Source of the DNA: Leptodontidium sp. MPI-SDFR-AT-0119
Lineage: Eukaryota > Ascomycota > Leotiomycetes > Helotiales > Leptodontidiaceae
DNA length: 64,000 nt
Assembly: GCA_020726505.1 (NCBI GenBank)
Contig: JAHLEZ010000002.1
Coordinates: 2,294,001-2,358,000, forward strand
Reading direction: 5' to 3'
Positions within the stretch are counted from its first letter, which is position 1, and every line of letters begins with the position of its first letter. The notes under the pieces are model-generated. The model was not told the origin of the DNA, ran no database searches, and worked only from the letters and a program-made list of their open reading frames with translations. Made by a program: the position numbers and the translations under genes. Shown one piece after another: positions 1 to 10,864 of the stretch.

Positions 1-1740
1 AGATCTGCTCACAACCTTCTTCTCTGGCTCCGAATATGCGAATCCATCACCAGCATCCAAAAGTTGTTGTCTAACCTTTGGCTTGGCAACCTCTACCTTG
101 TCGCCCTTGAACTCTCCGTAGCACATAATGCCCTGATAGAAACCCTCCTTGTAAGCGAGTTCCTTGGCCTCCTCAAGTTGCTTGGTATCCTTTGGTGATG
201 AGATCTTAAGCTTCTTGACCAAGAATGGCGCGGTCAAGTTACCATAAGATGGAGTCTCGATGATGGGAAGGATCTCTAAGTCTACCCACTCCTTCTTGAT
301 CCCATAATAGTCTGCCTTCTTAGCAAGCTCCGTGACAGTTGCAAAATCATCAGGACTGTCCGATGGAACGCAAGTGACAACTCCAGTACCCTTCGTAGGG
401 AGGACATTCTCCATAGGAAGGATTCTAACCTCCTTGTAGACTGAAAGTGGCGCATTGACTAGGGTTCCAACACAAGCCGAACCGACAATCTCCGCAACCT
501 TTTCAAAAACTCCATTTTGGGGGAAGACTCCTTGGTATGCCATATTCCGCGCAGCTCGATCGGTGATGATGTAGAACTCCTTTTCGGAAACCTTGAAAAC
601 GCCATATGTGATCTTGGGTCCAACGAAGCAGCAAGTCTGGCCATACATCGTCTCAGCTCTAAGAGTCGCAGGAACAAAAAATACACTAGCATCTTCAGGA
701 ACCTTGCCCTTGAGCACCTTTTCGGCCTCCGGTGCCCACTCCTTGACTTTCAACTTCAACGCCGTGTATTCTTGAGGTCCAACACCCTCTCCCTCGCTTC
801 GGTCGTGATCCATACAAGGCTGGCCATCCTTGGGCGAGTAGATGGTATATCTCTTACCGAACTTGATCTTCTCCAACTGCTTAAGGCGGTTCATTTGCCA
901 CCGAACAAATGAATCATAGTAGGGGTTGGCGTCTGTAGTAACAAATGATCGTCTCCAGTCGATTCTGCATCCGAAATTCGTAAGATCCCGTCTGCACAAC
1001 GGAGGGAAGAAATCCAACCAATGGTTCGTATCAGCAAACAAGTGGATTTCCTCCATTGGAATGCCCAAAGCTCGCATGATCTGGAACTGGTATTTCATCT
1101 TGACGACTTTCGACGCAGCCTTTCCCTTCTTCGCGGTGAACTTAGTGACATCCTCGTGGTGTGTGCTCGGCGCAGGTGTGGCCGATGCATTTGCCTTATC
1201 CTCCGCCGCATCCTCCTCTGTGTATCCCTCGAAGTTCTTCCCAAATAGCTTGACCTCGTTGATGAGCTTGTCGGCACATGCCTTGATTGGCATACCCGTG
1301 CAATGGAATCCGAGTGGGAACAATGCCCGCTTTCCCTGCATACGCGCAAACCCGGCGGTGAACTCGATTTTGCTGACCGTAAAACTGTGGCCTGCATGAA
1401 GAGTTCCATTCATGTACGGATATGCCATTGTACCGAAGAACTTGGGGTGTTGGGCTCGTACTTCCGCGGCGGAAATCGAGTGGAGGGGTATTTCGTCGGT
1501 GGAGGGAGCATTGGGTTGAAAGACACCATCTTCTTCCCATTTCTTCTGGTATTTCTTCTCGATCGCAATAAGGGTATCTCGTTTCTCGGTCTGTGGTAAT
1601 TTCATGCGTCAGATATGTTCTCGTAGCAAAATACTCTGCTCTGGACCAAATGGCGGGGTACTTACACCTTTTAATTCTTTTGTCTTGGAGATTGTCGCTG
1701 TCTCCAAGGCTTTCGCCGTACTCTCGACCGTGGCCGCCAT
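1..1740 (-). CDS. cdc60: Cytosolic leucyl-tRNA synthetase, N-terminal part (cut by the window edge)
   Basis: This class I aminoacyl-tRNA synthetase charges tRNA-Leu with leucine in the cytosol. Two exons are visible: 1740-1666 (25 codons) and 1590 to the left edge (530 codons), joined in frame across a 75-base intron (1665-1591, GTAAG...CAG). The product starts MAATVEST. The class I HIGH signature is present as HAGH at about residues 90-93, after YPYMNGTL. The sequence from about residue 280 onward looks like the CP1 editing insertion (AERMYG-like stretch reading RAETMYGQT). The KMSKS loop and the anticodon-binding region lie beyond base 1, so about half of a usual 1,100-residue enzyme is seen. 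The gene diverges from a small gene starting at 1988. The family call is firm; the start is supported by its position just before the splice and by the normal distance to the HIGH motif. Confidence 0.95.
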
Positions 1741-1987
1741 GATTGCAGATGTATTGAAGCTCTCCCAGGCGTGGAGTGTTGAGTTTTGTGGTGTTGTTGA
1801 GTCACCCTTTGCCTCCTGTCTGTTGACTCTTCATTTCTCGACTCGACTCACAGCCAAAACATCAAAGAGTTAGTGGGGCTCTTGCAGGGTTCGCTTTGTT
1901 GCCTTAGATGCGAGGCGACAACAGCTTCCATGAAATGGATGCTTGGAGTTTCTTGGAGGAACATCAACAGCTTCACAACATCACACC
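1741..1987. promoter_or_regulatory. Shared divergent promoter region (leucyl-tRNA synthetase / small mitochondrial-type gene)
   Basis: The two genes start 247 bases apart and point away from each other, so this segment must hold both promoters and both 5' leaders. I see no clear TATA box. It includes a GA/CT-rich run near 1800-1860. An in-frame upstream ATG exists at 1943 for the rightward gene but the start at 1988 fits better. Confidence 0.5.
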
Positions 1988-2503
1988 ATGTTTTCCACAG
2001 CAATTCGACGGGCAGCCCAGCCCAAGATCCCCTTCGACATCTACACAAATCCCTACAAAGCAACGAGGTTATGGCCACCCGATTTCTCCAAGATAGACAG
2101 GAAGCATCAATTCAGACTGGAACGGAAATACAAGCGGAGGGCGAAGCTAAAGTGGGCAAGACCGAGGTGGACGAAGTTTGTGAAGATTGCGCAGATGAGC
2201 TCGATTGTTTGTACGTGCAGATTCGTGCTTGGAGGAGAGGGGAGGAGCGATGCTGATATGGGATCTAGTTATTGCGGTTTATGGAGTGTTGTTTTTGGAT
2301 TGGAATCAACAGAGTAATCCGGAACATCGGCCGTTTGAGGGGGTATGTTACTCTGGACTTACTATGGAGCCGAAGGGGACTTGTACTGATATCTGTAGAT
2401 TCGGTCTTGGTTCTTTGGATTGACGGGATCTATATGGACGAAGGACCAAGTGCGGAGAAAACCAAACTCGGACGACACGACTCCAACCAGTACTGCCGGT
2501 TGA
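1988..2503 (+). CDS. Small single-span protein, probably mitochondrial inner membrane (function unknown)
   Basis: Three exons, 1988-2210, 2269-2342 and 2399-2503, splice to a 133-residue protein. Introns of 58 and 56 bases have GTACGT and GTATGT donors and TAG acceptors. The start is basic and lacks acidic residues (MFSTAIRRAAQPK), like a mitochondrial import signal. Residues about 20-70 are rich in Lys and Arg (RLERKYKRRAKLKWARP). One hydrophobic span follows at about residues 72-90 (IVFIAVYGVLFLDW), and then a short polar tail. The overall pattern, with PFDIYTNPYKA near the start, recalls small conserved ascomycete proteins of unknown role, but I cannot name a family. The splice pattern and charge layout make a real gene likely. 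A longer start at 1943 would add 15 residues and hide the import-like start. Confidence 0.75.
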
Positions 2504-3163
2504 GTAAGGCTACGGAAAGGAGTTCTTGTACGAATACGGATGGAAGCTTGTGTCAGAGTGGAACGCATCGGCTTTACAACAGAGCATTAGGACACCCCTC
2601 TGAAGATTTCAGTGCTCTATGGTTAGACGAGACTAGATCCTCTCAAAGGATTTCTCCTGTCTGGGCGATGTTTGGAAGTGTCTAGGGAAGCAAGTGGTCC
2701 TGTGACAGATGGGACTTTGGACTTGACGGAGGAACAGAATCCCATAGTCGGATATCTGATAGACGACTTGTCACAAGTGTATAACCAGAAACCAAAACAC
2801 CACTCCAACAAGGAGGAATTTTGAACTTCAACAAAGTCCCATTCGGCGATTTCACGTTCTCAGTCCGTGTCCAAGAATGTACTTGGCTTCGTACGTCGAC
2901 GACCTTTGTCTTGTGTTGGCCGCTCTTCAAGTCCTTGCAGTTCCCTTTGCCATTCTTATACCTCCAAATAAGCCATCCCCTTCCCCCAGCCTGCTGTGTC
3001 TGCTTCACTTCCAGTCTTCCTCCTAGCCCACTGTCGTCCTCGAAGCAGGCCTCCCCCGCAGAGCTCTTCCCCCACCAAAGCTTCCAGTATGCCATCATGA
3101 GCAGCATCTCATGCCTCCCCACCCCTCCTTCCAAATGATAATAGCCCTTTTCCCATGCACCCC
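2504..3163. other. Convergent intergenic region
   Basis: This 660-base stretch lies between the stop of the small gene and the stop of AP-3 sigma and should hold both 3' ends. The long minus-strand open frame across it shows no domain and I do not count it as a gene. A short open run in the +1 frame sits at about 2511-2603. Confidence 0.5.
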
Positions 3164-3786
3164 TCACCTCCCCGCCCATCCAAACCCACTCCCGCCCAAG
3201 CCCATGCCACCACTCCTCTCATTAACAGGCCTCTTCGCAACCCTTCCCTGCAACTTAACGCCCTCCACAACCTTCTCCAGCTGCGTCTCGACAACCACAC
3301 CACCAACAACCATCTCGCTCAACGTAGCATGCAGCGTCTCGAAATTAAATATCAGATCCAACTCGCACACATTCTCGAACAGGCGATCCAGCGCCTCGAC
3401 GTATACCTGTATCAGGTCGATCAAAGCGAGTGGAGATTCGGTCGAGGTGGATATTATGATGAAGTACAGCGTAGCGTAGTGGCGGTAGGTTACGAGTGAA
3501 GGCACGTCGTTGTGCGGTGTGCTGGAGTGGGAGGGCGTGTGTGATGTCCCTGAGCTGGCGAGGAGAGGGGGGAGAGGCAGAAAATTACAGGAGCCTGAGG
3601 GGCGGTGCGAGACCAGCGTGAAGATCTCGGAGATGAGGCGTTGTTGGACGGATGTTTCCTGGTTGTGTTAGATTTTCGAGCTTGGAGGTAGAGTGGAGGG
3701 GAGGAGGGGGGGTTTACGAGCTGGGTGTAGAATTTCGTGAGGCGCGGTTGGCCTGCGTTGTTAAATACTAGGACAGCGTTTATCAT
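3164..3786 (-). CDS. aps3: AP-3 adaptor complex sigma subunit
   Basis: This is the small (sigma) chain of the AP-3 adaptor, which sorts cargo from Golgi/endosomes directly to the vacuole. Exon 1 (3786-3718) encodes MINAVLVFNNAGQPRLTKFY, the classic start of AP-3 sigma chains. A 59-base intron (3717-3659, GTAAAC...CAG) leads to exon 2 (3658-3164). The total is 187 residues. The conserved longin-like core is clear: YRHYATLYFIIISTSTESPL, then LIQVYVEALDRLFENVCELD and the LIFNFETLHATLSEMVVGG helix. The C-terminus is a Gly-rich tail. An in-frame ATG at 3882 would add 32 residues, but family members begin at MINAV, so I chose 3786. The gene is divergent from frataxin, 359 bases away. Confidence 0.93.
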
Positions 3787-4145
3787 GGCTGCGGATAGTC
3801 TGGGCCGGTATAGTTTGCGGATATTGTAGAAAGCAGATGTGAAGAGCTGGAGTGAGGGTGCGGATTCTTCGTTTGTTGACAAAGTGGAGGTTGATCAATC
3901 AGTGAGGCTGGCTGGCGATCGAGAAGGCTGAGGAGCCCGCCTCCCGCAAAGACCTCTACAAGCGAACTGTGGGGTAGCTCCAGGTCAACTTCAACCCAAC
4001 TTACCTCTTCATTTTATCCAGAACCTTTAACCACTTCATCCGTCTGCACCACCCATCCTACAACCCTTCCAAACAATCAATCAATCGCCCTCTCTTCCAC
4101 CAAATACCAAACCACCAAAGCTCGTCCTCCACGACACCATCAACA
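3787..4145. promoter_or_regulatory. Shared divergent promoter region (AP-3 sigma / frataxin)
   Basis: The region between two outward-pointing starts is 359 bases long. The frataxin-proximal half (about 4000-4140) is a C-rich, purine-poor leader with many CCA/CAA triplets, typical of ascomycete 5' leaders. No specific operator is recognised. Confidence 0.5.
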
Positions 4146-4974
4146 ATGGCCCGTCCAAACACCATGCTCAAGCTCTCCAAGCTCGTCCGTCCCTCCCGCC
4201 CTGCAGCTCTCCGAGCAGCAACAGCCCACCCCCTTCGCTCAACAACTCTCACAACGCCCTCTATTCTCCAAACCTGCTATAAAGCCCTAACAAGGTCTTC
4301 CATATCATCAGCCAGAGCTTTCTCCACCTCTCCCCCAGCATTCAAGGGCCTCTCCCCTGAATCCGCAGATCCAGCTCCAAAGGAATCGGAACCGGAAGCT
4401 TACGAGCCGACGTCTTCTTCTGCACCGGCTGATATATCGACTGAAGATTACCATGAGCTGTCGGATGCGTATTTGAATGCTGTCATTGAGAAGCTGGAGC
4501 AGTTGCAGGAGGAGAGTGAGGAGGTTGATGTGGAATATAGTGTCAGTACCTCTTCCATACTTACCTCGCATTCGTGCAACACAATTGCATCAAGTTCGGG
4601 GGCACACCCCATTCCCTTTCGAAGTTTTAATCCTCGGGATTTGGACTCAGCCTTGATGCGATATTTCAACTGAGATGCTACCGTTCATTAGACCATCCAT
4701 GTTAACACTACCTCAGGCCGGTGTCCTCACCCTAGCATTCCCACCAAACGGCACTTACGTTATCAACAAACAACCGCCCAACAAGCAGATATGGCTCTCT
4801 TCTCCCCTGACCGGCCCAAAACGCTACGACTACGTCATGTTAAGCGAAGGACAGGATGCGAAGGAGGGAACTGGACGCGGGGAGTGGGTGTATTTGAGAG
4901 ATGGGAGTACGTTGACTGAGTTGCTGGAGAAGGAGATTGGTATTACGATTGAAGAGGGAATTGGAAGTGCTTGA
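4146..4974 (+). CDS. yfh1: Frataxin (mitochondrial iron-sulfur cluster assembly)
   Basis: Frataxin acts in the mitochondrial matrix with the cysteine desulfurase-scaffold complex in Fe-S cluster assembly. Exon 1 is 4146-4541 (132 codons) and exon 2 is 4717-4974 (85 codons plus stop), giving 217 residues. The first 60 residues are rich in Arg, Ser and Ala, a mitochondrial targeting sequence. Residues about 95-131 form the acidic helix ([20 protein letters not shown] and a following EEVDVEY). Exon 2 carries the beta-sheet signature [19 protein letters not shown] (about 144-162), then the GEWVYLRDG strand. The 175-base intron has a weaker GTCAGT donor and a CTCAG acceptor, but the join VEYS/AGVLTL matches the family exactly. 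Confidence 0.96.
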
Positions 4975-7964
4975 ATTGAGCCATGAGGGGATAATATGTG
5001 TGGACGTGAGGGAAGATAAGTAGGCAGTGGCCCATTCAGTGGAGAGAGGGGTGTAGGATTTAGAAACCGGAGGGGAGGCTTGGGATTTCGGAACTCGGAT
5101 AGTAGGATGGATGGGTGGGTGGAGTTCATGAGGGCCACGGCGGTGTATCTTCCTATCGTCTCTCTGCTTGTCTTCTTCTCAATATCACGGGGATAGTGTT
5201 GGAAACTAGTTGTCCCTTGACTAATACCAAATGAATTCACAACATTCAGCTTCTGGTCGTGCTCCTCATGCTGATGCTGAGTCTCAAATCCCACCACACT
5301 TCTACTCCACCCTCCTCCCTAAAAGAAAGCCTCTGGAGAGTCGCGAAACCTTTCGAGGTGTGTAGTAACTTACTGGCATCGTAAAAGACCATGCCGTAAA
5401 TCAAACTCCCATTAGAGAAACACACTGTGTCTACGGCAGCAAATCCCCAGAGCGACTCTGCACTTCCAAGAAAGACTCCAACAACGCTTCACTTCACCCT
5501 AATTCTTCTCTGTTTTTACAGCTCCGTGGGCAGCTGGAGGCTTATAACACCCAACTATTTATATCAAGATTCAGATCTAGAGTTTCCTCTCATTTCATAC
5601 AACTAGCCAAACCGTTCGTTTTCAGTTACCACTGGCAGATTTCTAATTTGCAGCGGATAACATACGTTAGCAGTTGCTGTCATTATCAGGAGAATTTAGG
5701 CAGAGGTTACTATTTCTAGTACAAGGTAAACGAGGTGTAGTTTGTGAAATCCTTGACTGAGTAATGATTTTTCTACTAACTGATATTCTGGGTTGACTCA
5801 TATTGACATCTAGCGCAGAGAATGTAGTCAATATCCAAACATCATGTTAGAGATATTCCTTCCCACATCCTGTACTGCTACTTTGGTTTGTTTTGAGTTT
5901 GTCACTCAGAGGTAACCATATCGTAGTTTACCTCTCTTGTCGTTTCTGGCACAGAACAAGGGAGGACTTGCAACTGACGGGAAACATCTGAGGGTATCAT
6001 AGAGGCAACGAGATGTTAGCAAGCTGCGAATGGTACCGAATATCGAACCCCAAGTCGACAACTCACGGGCTTCAGCTTCTGTCTTCCGGGCCGCCGCCGT
6101 CCTATATCTCGTAAGTGAGTCATCATATCATTTTGTCTGCAACCAGTGCAATTTGCCGGCTGGCAGCTAAATGCCGTCGAGAATCTCTGTGAAGCGCTGT
6201 CGTAAGACGCTCTTCAGACTTCATTTTGCCTCCGCTCTCTGTAGTCATTTAGAGGCTCGATGTTAAATCAAACGAGCGTCTCGTATATCTCGTCCCATCA
6301 AATTCGACGTTTCTTGATCGCTGAATAAGAACATATGATAGGCTTCTGAGCTCATGCCTGTTATTCTAGCGAGAGAATTAAATACAGAATAGTCGGCCAC
6401 TTTTAAAAAGAAAATGATTGGGAGATACTTGCAGTCGCCAGCCGTGGGTCGAAGAGGGAATGGATGATACTGTCTTGACTGGGCCCTTCGTCCCCAAAAC
6501 AACAGTTGCAAATCGGAGAATATACTCCCAGTAGATCGAGTTCGAGGCAAAGCGCAGAGCGTGATGCTTTGTATCTTCTCCCGAGCTCAAGGCACACATC
6601 TGACAAGACTATCTCGCCGTTGACGAGGTCAAAAACGAGCAGCTATTGTAAGTATGGTGGAAGTCGTCCAACGCCTGGTATCTTTCCTCTTAGTGCCTGT
6701 TCGAACCCTGAGTAACGAAAGTCCGTCGCCAGCAGCTAGAGACTGTTGGTATGTGAGGCTGGAAGCCGTGAAAAGGTACTTTCCATCTTCTCCAGGCATG
6801 TCAAGAAGGTTAATTCTGGGTTCAATTTGATCCAAGTATGTAACACCTAGTCACCCATCGTGTTCTAAGTGTGCCTCAACAACCCTGTCGCTTTGCCATA
6901 CACCGTCCAGCTGTCTGCTCAAGTTGTTCTCGGGCATTCGCTTCTCGTTCCTGAGAGCGAAATCCGAATCCATGTGCGTATTTGGCATCGATGAGGCAAA
7001 ATGGGTCGAGATCAGACGGTCGCTGCATGCACGAGCGGATGCAGGTCAGCGGCTGGCAGGGTTCCCAACCTCGGGTACACCTTCTTCGAGTCGCATTTGT
7101 TGGGTGTGTATTACTGTTATCTCGTAAAATCCTGAAAGTCGTCCCGATATTGGCAAGTGTTGGACAATCCCCGTTTTCAACAAAGTAAAATTGAGTGGTG
7201 CGCACCTTGGCTGCCTTGCAAAGAACAGTGGTAAGATTACCAAGATGTTGATATTCTATTGCAACCTATCGCGAGAAATCGAGTATGGACCCTGCCATCC
7301 CGCGGATTTGACGTATTCCAGTACCGTATGTTGCCGACCTAATGTGACCTTGTTACCTCCCACCGGCTTACCAAATCTTCAGGACGGCATACTACTGGCT
7401 CCATCGTACTTTCTGAGCTGTACCTGATCAATTTCTGGATCCTCCGCCGCTCAAACATTTCCAAATCTAGATTTTGATCCACAATGGGAAGTTTAGGTAA
7501 GCCGATGATGCGAAATCAGTAAGACGAGTTGCGTCCTTTCGAAATGCCATCCCACTTGTCATGTCACCCCGCATGATCGACGGCAGCCTCACTTTCTTTC
7601 AGCCCCCTGTGCTCCCCTCCGGAGGGACGAGACATGAAAGTTTCCGGGCCCCCTGTTGATATCCGAATAAGCTGATACTGGTAGGATGATAGGTACAGCG
7701 GTTTGATTGGGCGATAGTTGGCTCATTTAGGTCTAACATCCTCCGGTCTGACCACTGGTGTAATCTCTATGGATATGTGCGACGGTAAGGCTGATGAGTC
7801 TCGTGTACTTCGATTCGGTTTCTAGAAAGTGCTCGGGATAATTTTCAAACATTGTTTTGAGTGTTCAGATGGTACAAGGGGGGTTGGTTGAACTCGTTGT
7901 GTGAATCCTTCTCGTGATGCTTGTGTTACCCCAGGTTCTTGAACTACGTATGTCCATCGGCTTC

Positions 7965-8016
7965 AAAAAAAAAATTTAAAAAGAATTGGGGGGGGGGGGG
8001 TGGGGGGGGTTTCCCC
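7965..8016. repeat. Homopolymer tract (A-run, then G-runs, then C-run)
   Basis: A run of ten A with TTTAAAAA follows, then 13 G, T, 8 G, TTT and 6 C. G-runs of this size are prone to sequencing and assembly error, so the exact length should not be trusted. Confidence 0.8.
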
Positions 8017-8398
8017 CCTCCCATTCCTGTGTCTGTAAGGCTCAGCCTTCTACTGAATGCAAGTATCGGAGCCAGAAAGTTGTCCCGTAAATCCAGTATC
8101 TTACCGATTCCACCCAGTGTGAGAGAGGCTTTGCCGCCGAACTGGTGGAAGTTAAAGTTCGCATTCGCCTGTCCGCCTTCCTATTGCAAAAAGTCTCCGA
8201 CGCTATAATCAAAGAAACTTTGAAGGAGGTTCTGAGGGTGCGGCTGGAATTCTGGGCATCCAAGTTAGGCCACGCTCGACTGCTGCTTTGAAATATCGAA
8301 TGCCTTTCCTGGATTTTGCCCTTCAGTGATTGATCAGTTTGTACGACAAGCGAGCCCGGGAGTTTGGATTGTCCACGCCGGTTCCACAACTCTGCCTC

Positions 8399-8433
8399 TG
8401 GCTTGCATATGGCTTGCATATGGCTTGCATATG
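8399..8433. repeat. 11-base tandem repeat, three copies
   Basis: The unit TGGCTTGCATA occurs three times in a row without mismatch, followed by TG. It lies in non-coding sequence. Confidence 0.9.
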
Positions 8434-9349
8434 AGGTCGCGGGGGGTTGATTGGATCGCGCCAGTTCGTGAGATGTGATAGGATTTCAGTACGACGGAAA
8501 AAGTCGATTGGAAGAACATCCCAGATGCTTCGGTACCACAGACTGGTTTCGGCGGTTCTGCGGTAGGTGCTCGAATCAGAAGTATCCCATTCGGGATTCT
8601 ATTTGGCGCACAGCATACCTTGTGATCACAGACACTAAGGATGGAACTTTGTGATATGCGCTATGCGTTGTCAAATGGCTGAAGCAGAAGCGCGTAATGC
8701 ATATTGAAGCGCGGCTTATGTGAGAACGAAAATGCAAATTGGGGTTGGGAAAGCAGAAGCGGATGTGGCATTTGTGTAGAGGTCTCGAAGACAGCAGTGC
8801 GGATAGTTTATCATAAGGTTAATTCGAGGAAGAGGGTTTGGTAGCACGGCGTGAGATCACGGTAGCTCAATCAAAAACTTTTGCAAAACAAATGACAAAC
8901 AACAGTGTCGTTGATTCATGGTACTCTGCGGGTACTTTTGTGTCGCCTCCCAGATGAATGTCAAGATAGACTCAGTTCCGCTTCGCGTACCTAAACCGTG
9001 GTCTTCGCAGCCCTCGCGGCAGGCAGGGCTGCATTTGCAGTTTGATGCGCCGTCAACCCAGTCACAAATTATGACTTTCGCGCCGGAAGCGCTGTGCCCA
9101 TGATTTGCAGAACATTGCGCCACCTCTCCTTGTCCGTCTGGGCAGCTTATCGTTGGCGGTCCTTTAGGCGCCAGCTTGCTGGTGCTTGGTTTCTTCTATG
9201 TCTGTAGGGCTGTAACCTTGTCCAGGGGGCCTGCTAGACAGAATGCATGGCGTCGATGTGTTCTTCTAATTCGTCCGGAAATACGACTGCTTCATAATGA
9301 CATGTAGCTGCGTGGCAGGCCGGTCAACATATGTTTCCGCCGGAATCAA

Positions 9350-9846
9350 TCAGGCCGTGACTGAGACTTGCGTGCTGTCGCTGATGGCAGTCAACCCTTC
9401 CTCCTCAGGCTTTGGTAGATCGTCCTATTGCCACACCAACTCATCAGCTCCATGATTCAAGTATCCCTGGCGGAGCAGCAGATGGATTATCCCCGGCGCG
9501 CCAGAAGTACGTGTAGGACACTCCGCAGCCAGTTTTCCGGTAGAGTACGTGCCATCTGATATCTCCGGGGATCTCATTTTTCGGAGAGTACTAAGACTCC
9601 GATGCAGAGTACTCAACTCAGATCTCTTGCCCGGCTTGTGTATGATTTGAGATCACTCACCACTTCGAATATGACCCGAATCATCAGGCTGCAGCTAGGG
9701 CAGACAGCGATATCCTCGTTATCCCGTAAATCCGCAATGGCGATTTCAAACCTATCGCCACAGGGGCAAGGGTAGTGATAGATCTCCAAGGCCGGATCGT
9801 ACGTCATGTCCTCGATTTCGATCTCGTCGTAGATGTTCTCGGCCAT
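9350..9846 (-). CDS. dph3: DPH3, CSL-type zinc finger diphthamide biosynthesis protein
   Basis: DPH3 supplies electrons and iron to the Dph1-Dph2 radical enzyme in diphthamide synthesis on elongation factor 2, and it also links to Elongator-dependent tRNA modification. Exon 1 (9846-9661, 62 codons) starts MAENIYDEIEIEDM and contains YPCPCGDRF and the CPSCSLMIRVIFEV signature. The four zinc-binding cysteines are C27, C29, C49 and C52. A 236-base intron (9660-9425, GTGAGT...ATAG) is removed and exon 2 (9424-9350) begins DDLPKPEEE, as in other DPH3 proteins, and ends QVSVTA. The total is 86 residues, the usual length. The intron is several times longer than most others here, and reading through it gives a false longer product. 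The join EV/DDLP is what fixes exon 2. Confidence 0.93.
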
Positions 9847-10864
9847 ATTGAGACAGGCTTGCAGAGCAGGGGAGGGCGGCTGCGTGCGCGGAGGTGCAGA
9901 TGGGGTGTCGTGGTGCAGGATGGGATGCTGTGCTGTGGATGGATGTTTGGTGAGAGCAGCTCCTGAATGTTTTGGCGGGGGTAGAAATATATTTTCTGCC
10001 AGTGCTCACCGCTTCGCTTAGTCAAATTGCAAATGCCTCGTCGCTAAATATAGCGCTGTGTTGTTTTCTTCGTCTATTTTCGGATCTCATCCCATTTCCT
10101 CCCTCTAAAACCCATAACATCCTCCTCCAACTCTATTTCAACGTATATCTTCATCTCTAGTGAGCAATTCAATTGTTCCGATTCGTTTATTTGCGTTTAA
10201 AAGCCCAGCAAGCGCTGACAGGCGCCGTACGGAATTGTCAATTGTTTCTCAATCTGGTTAGAGTTGCTCTTCAAGCCTGCATGCTTGGTCAGTCCAGGAG
10301 AAGTGTGGGAGCCTATTAGTCAATGTCCTCCATTTTTGACTCAGCCCTATAAGATCCCGACTCCTCCTCTCACCCCTGTACTTGTCCTTGCTTGTGTTGC
10401 TGTTGTCCCTGTTCCATTCGTCACTATCCGACCACTATCTCCGTCTTCGAGTGCATCGGATTGAAGCCCCTTTCGGGAGTGAGGACATGGGTGTCCACAG
10501 AGGAGCTGCAAGATGAGCACCCAACGTATATTGTTTGCACAGCCTGTAGCCCCCAATTCATGTGCCAAGGTCATCCCGCTGTCAAGTGTGTTTCATTCTC
10601 GGTCAAGGCGAGCACAAGTGACTCTCCGTTGATGTAGCAGATCAGGCGGTGTTCTGCATATGTTGCATGGCTCATCTGTACACACAGGGGACGGTCTACC
10701 CGACGCCGCTGGACGGCACATGAGTTACGACTACCGCAAGCTAATAACTTTCCTTTTATGCTGGACATCATTATATAAGTTATCCTCACCAACTCCTCGC
10801 TTGACAAAGTCGGGAATATAGTCAGAGACTTTCCCAACAACATAAAGTTCTTTTCTCAAGCAAG
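9847..10864. other. Intergenic region between DPH3 and a Zn2Cys6 regulator
   Basis: About 1 kb holds the promoter of DPH3 (leftward) and of the regulator (rightward). The segment before 10865 has a TATATAAG-like stretch near 10770-10780 (ATTATATAAGTTATC), about 90 bases before the ATG, which could be a TATA element. No gene is supported. Confidence 0.45.

Larger units (their letters stand above)
4975..9349. other. Gene-poor region, 4.4 kb
   Basis: Neither strand holds an open frame with a recognisable domain, a plausible spliced model or a clear start context. Base composition is mixed rather than strongly AT-rich, so it does not look like a heavily RIP-treated transposon. It contains a homopolymer tract near 7965-8016 and a short tandem repeat at 8399-8433. 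No tRNA, rRNA or inverted-repeat element was recognised. Confidence 0.5.

Noticed and set aside
2682..3179. 165-codon minus-strand frame beyond the AP-3 sigma stop
   Set aside because: It overlaps the 3' side of AP-3 sigma in another phase, has biased Gly/Trp composition and shows no domain; it is probably chance.
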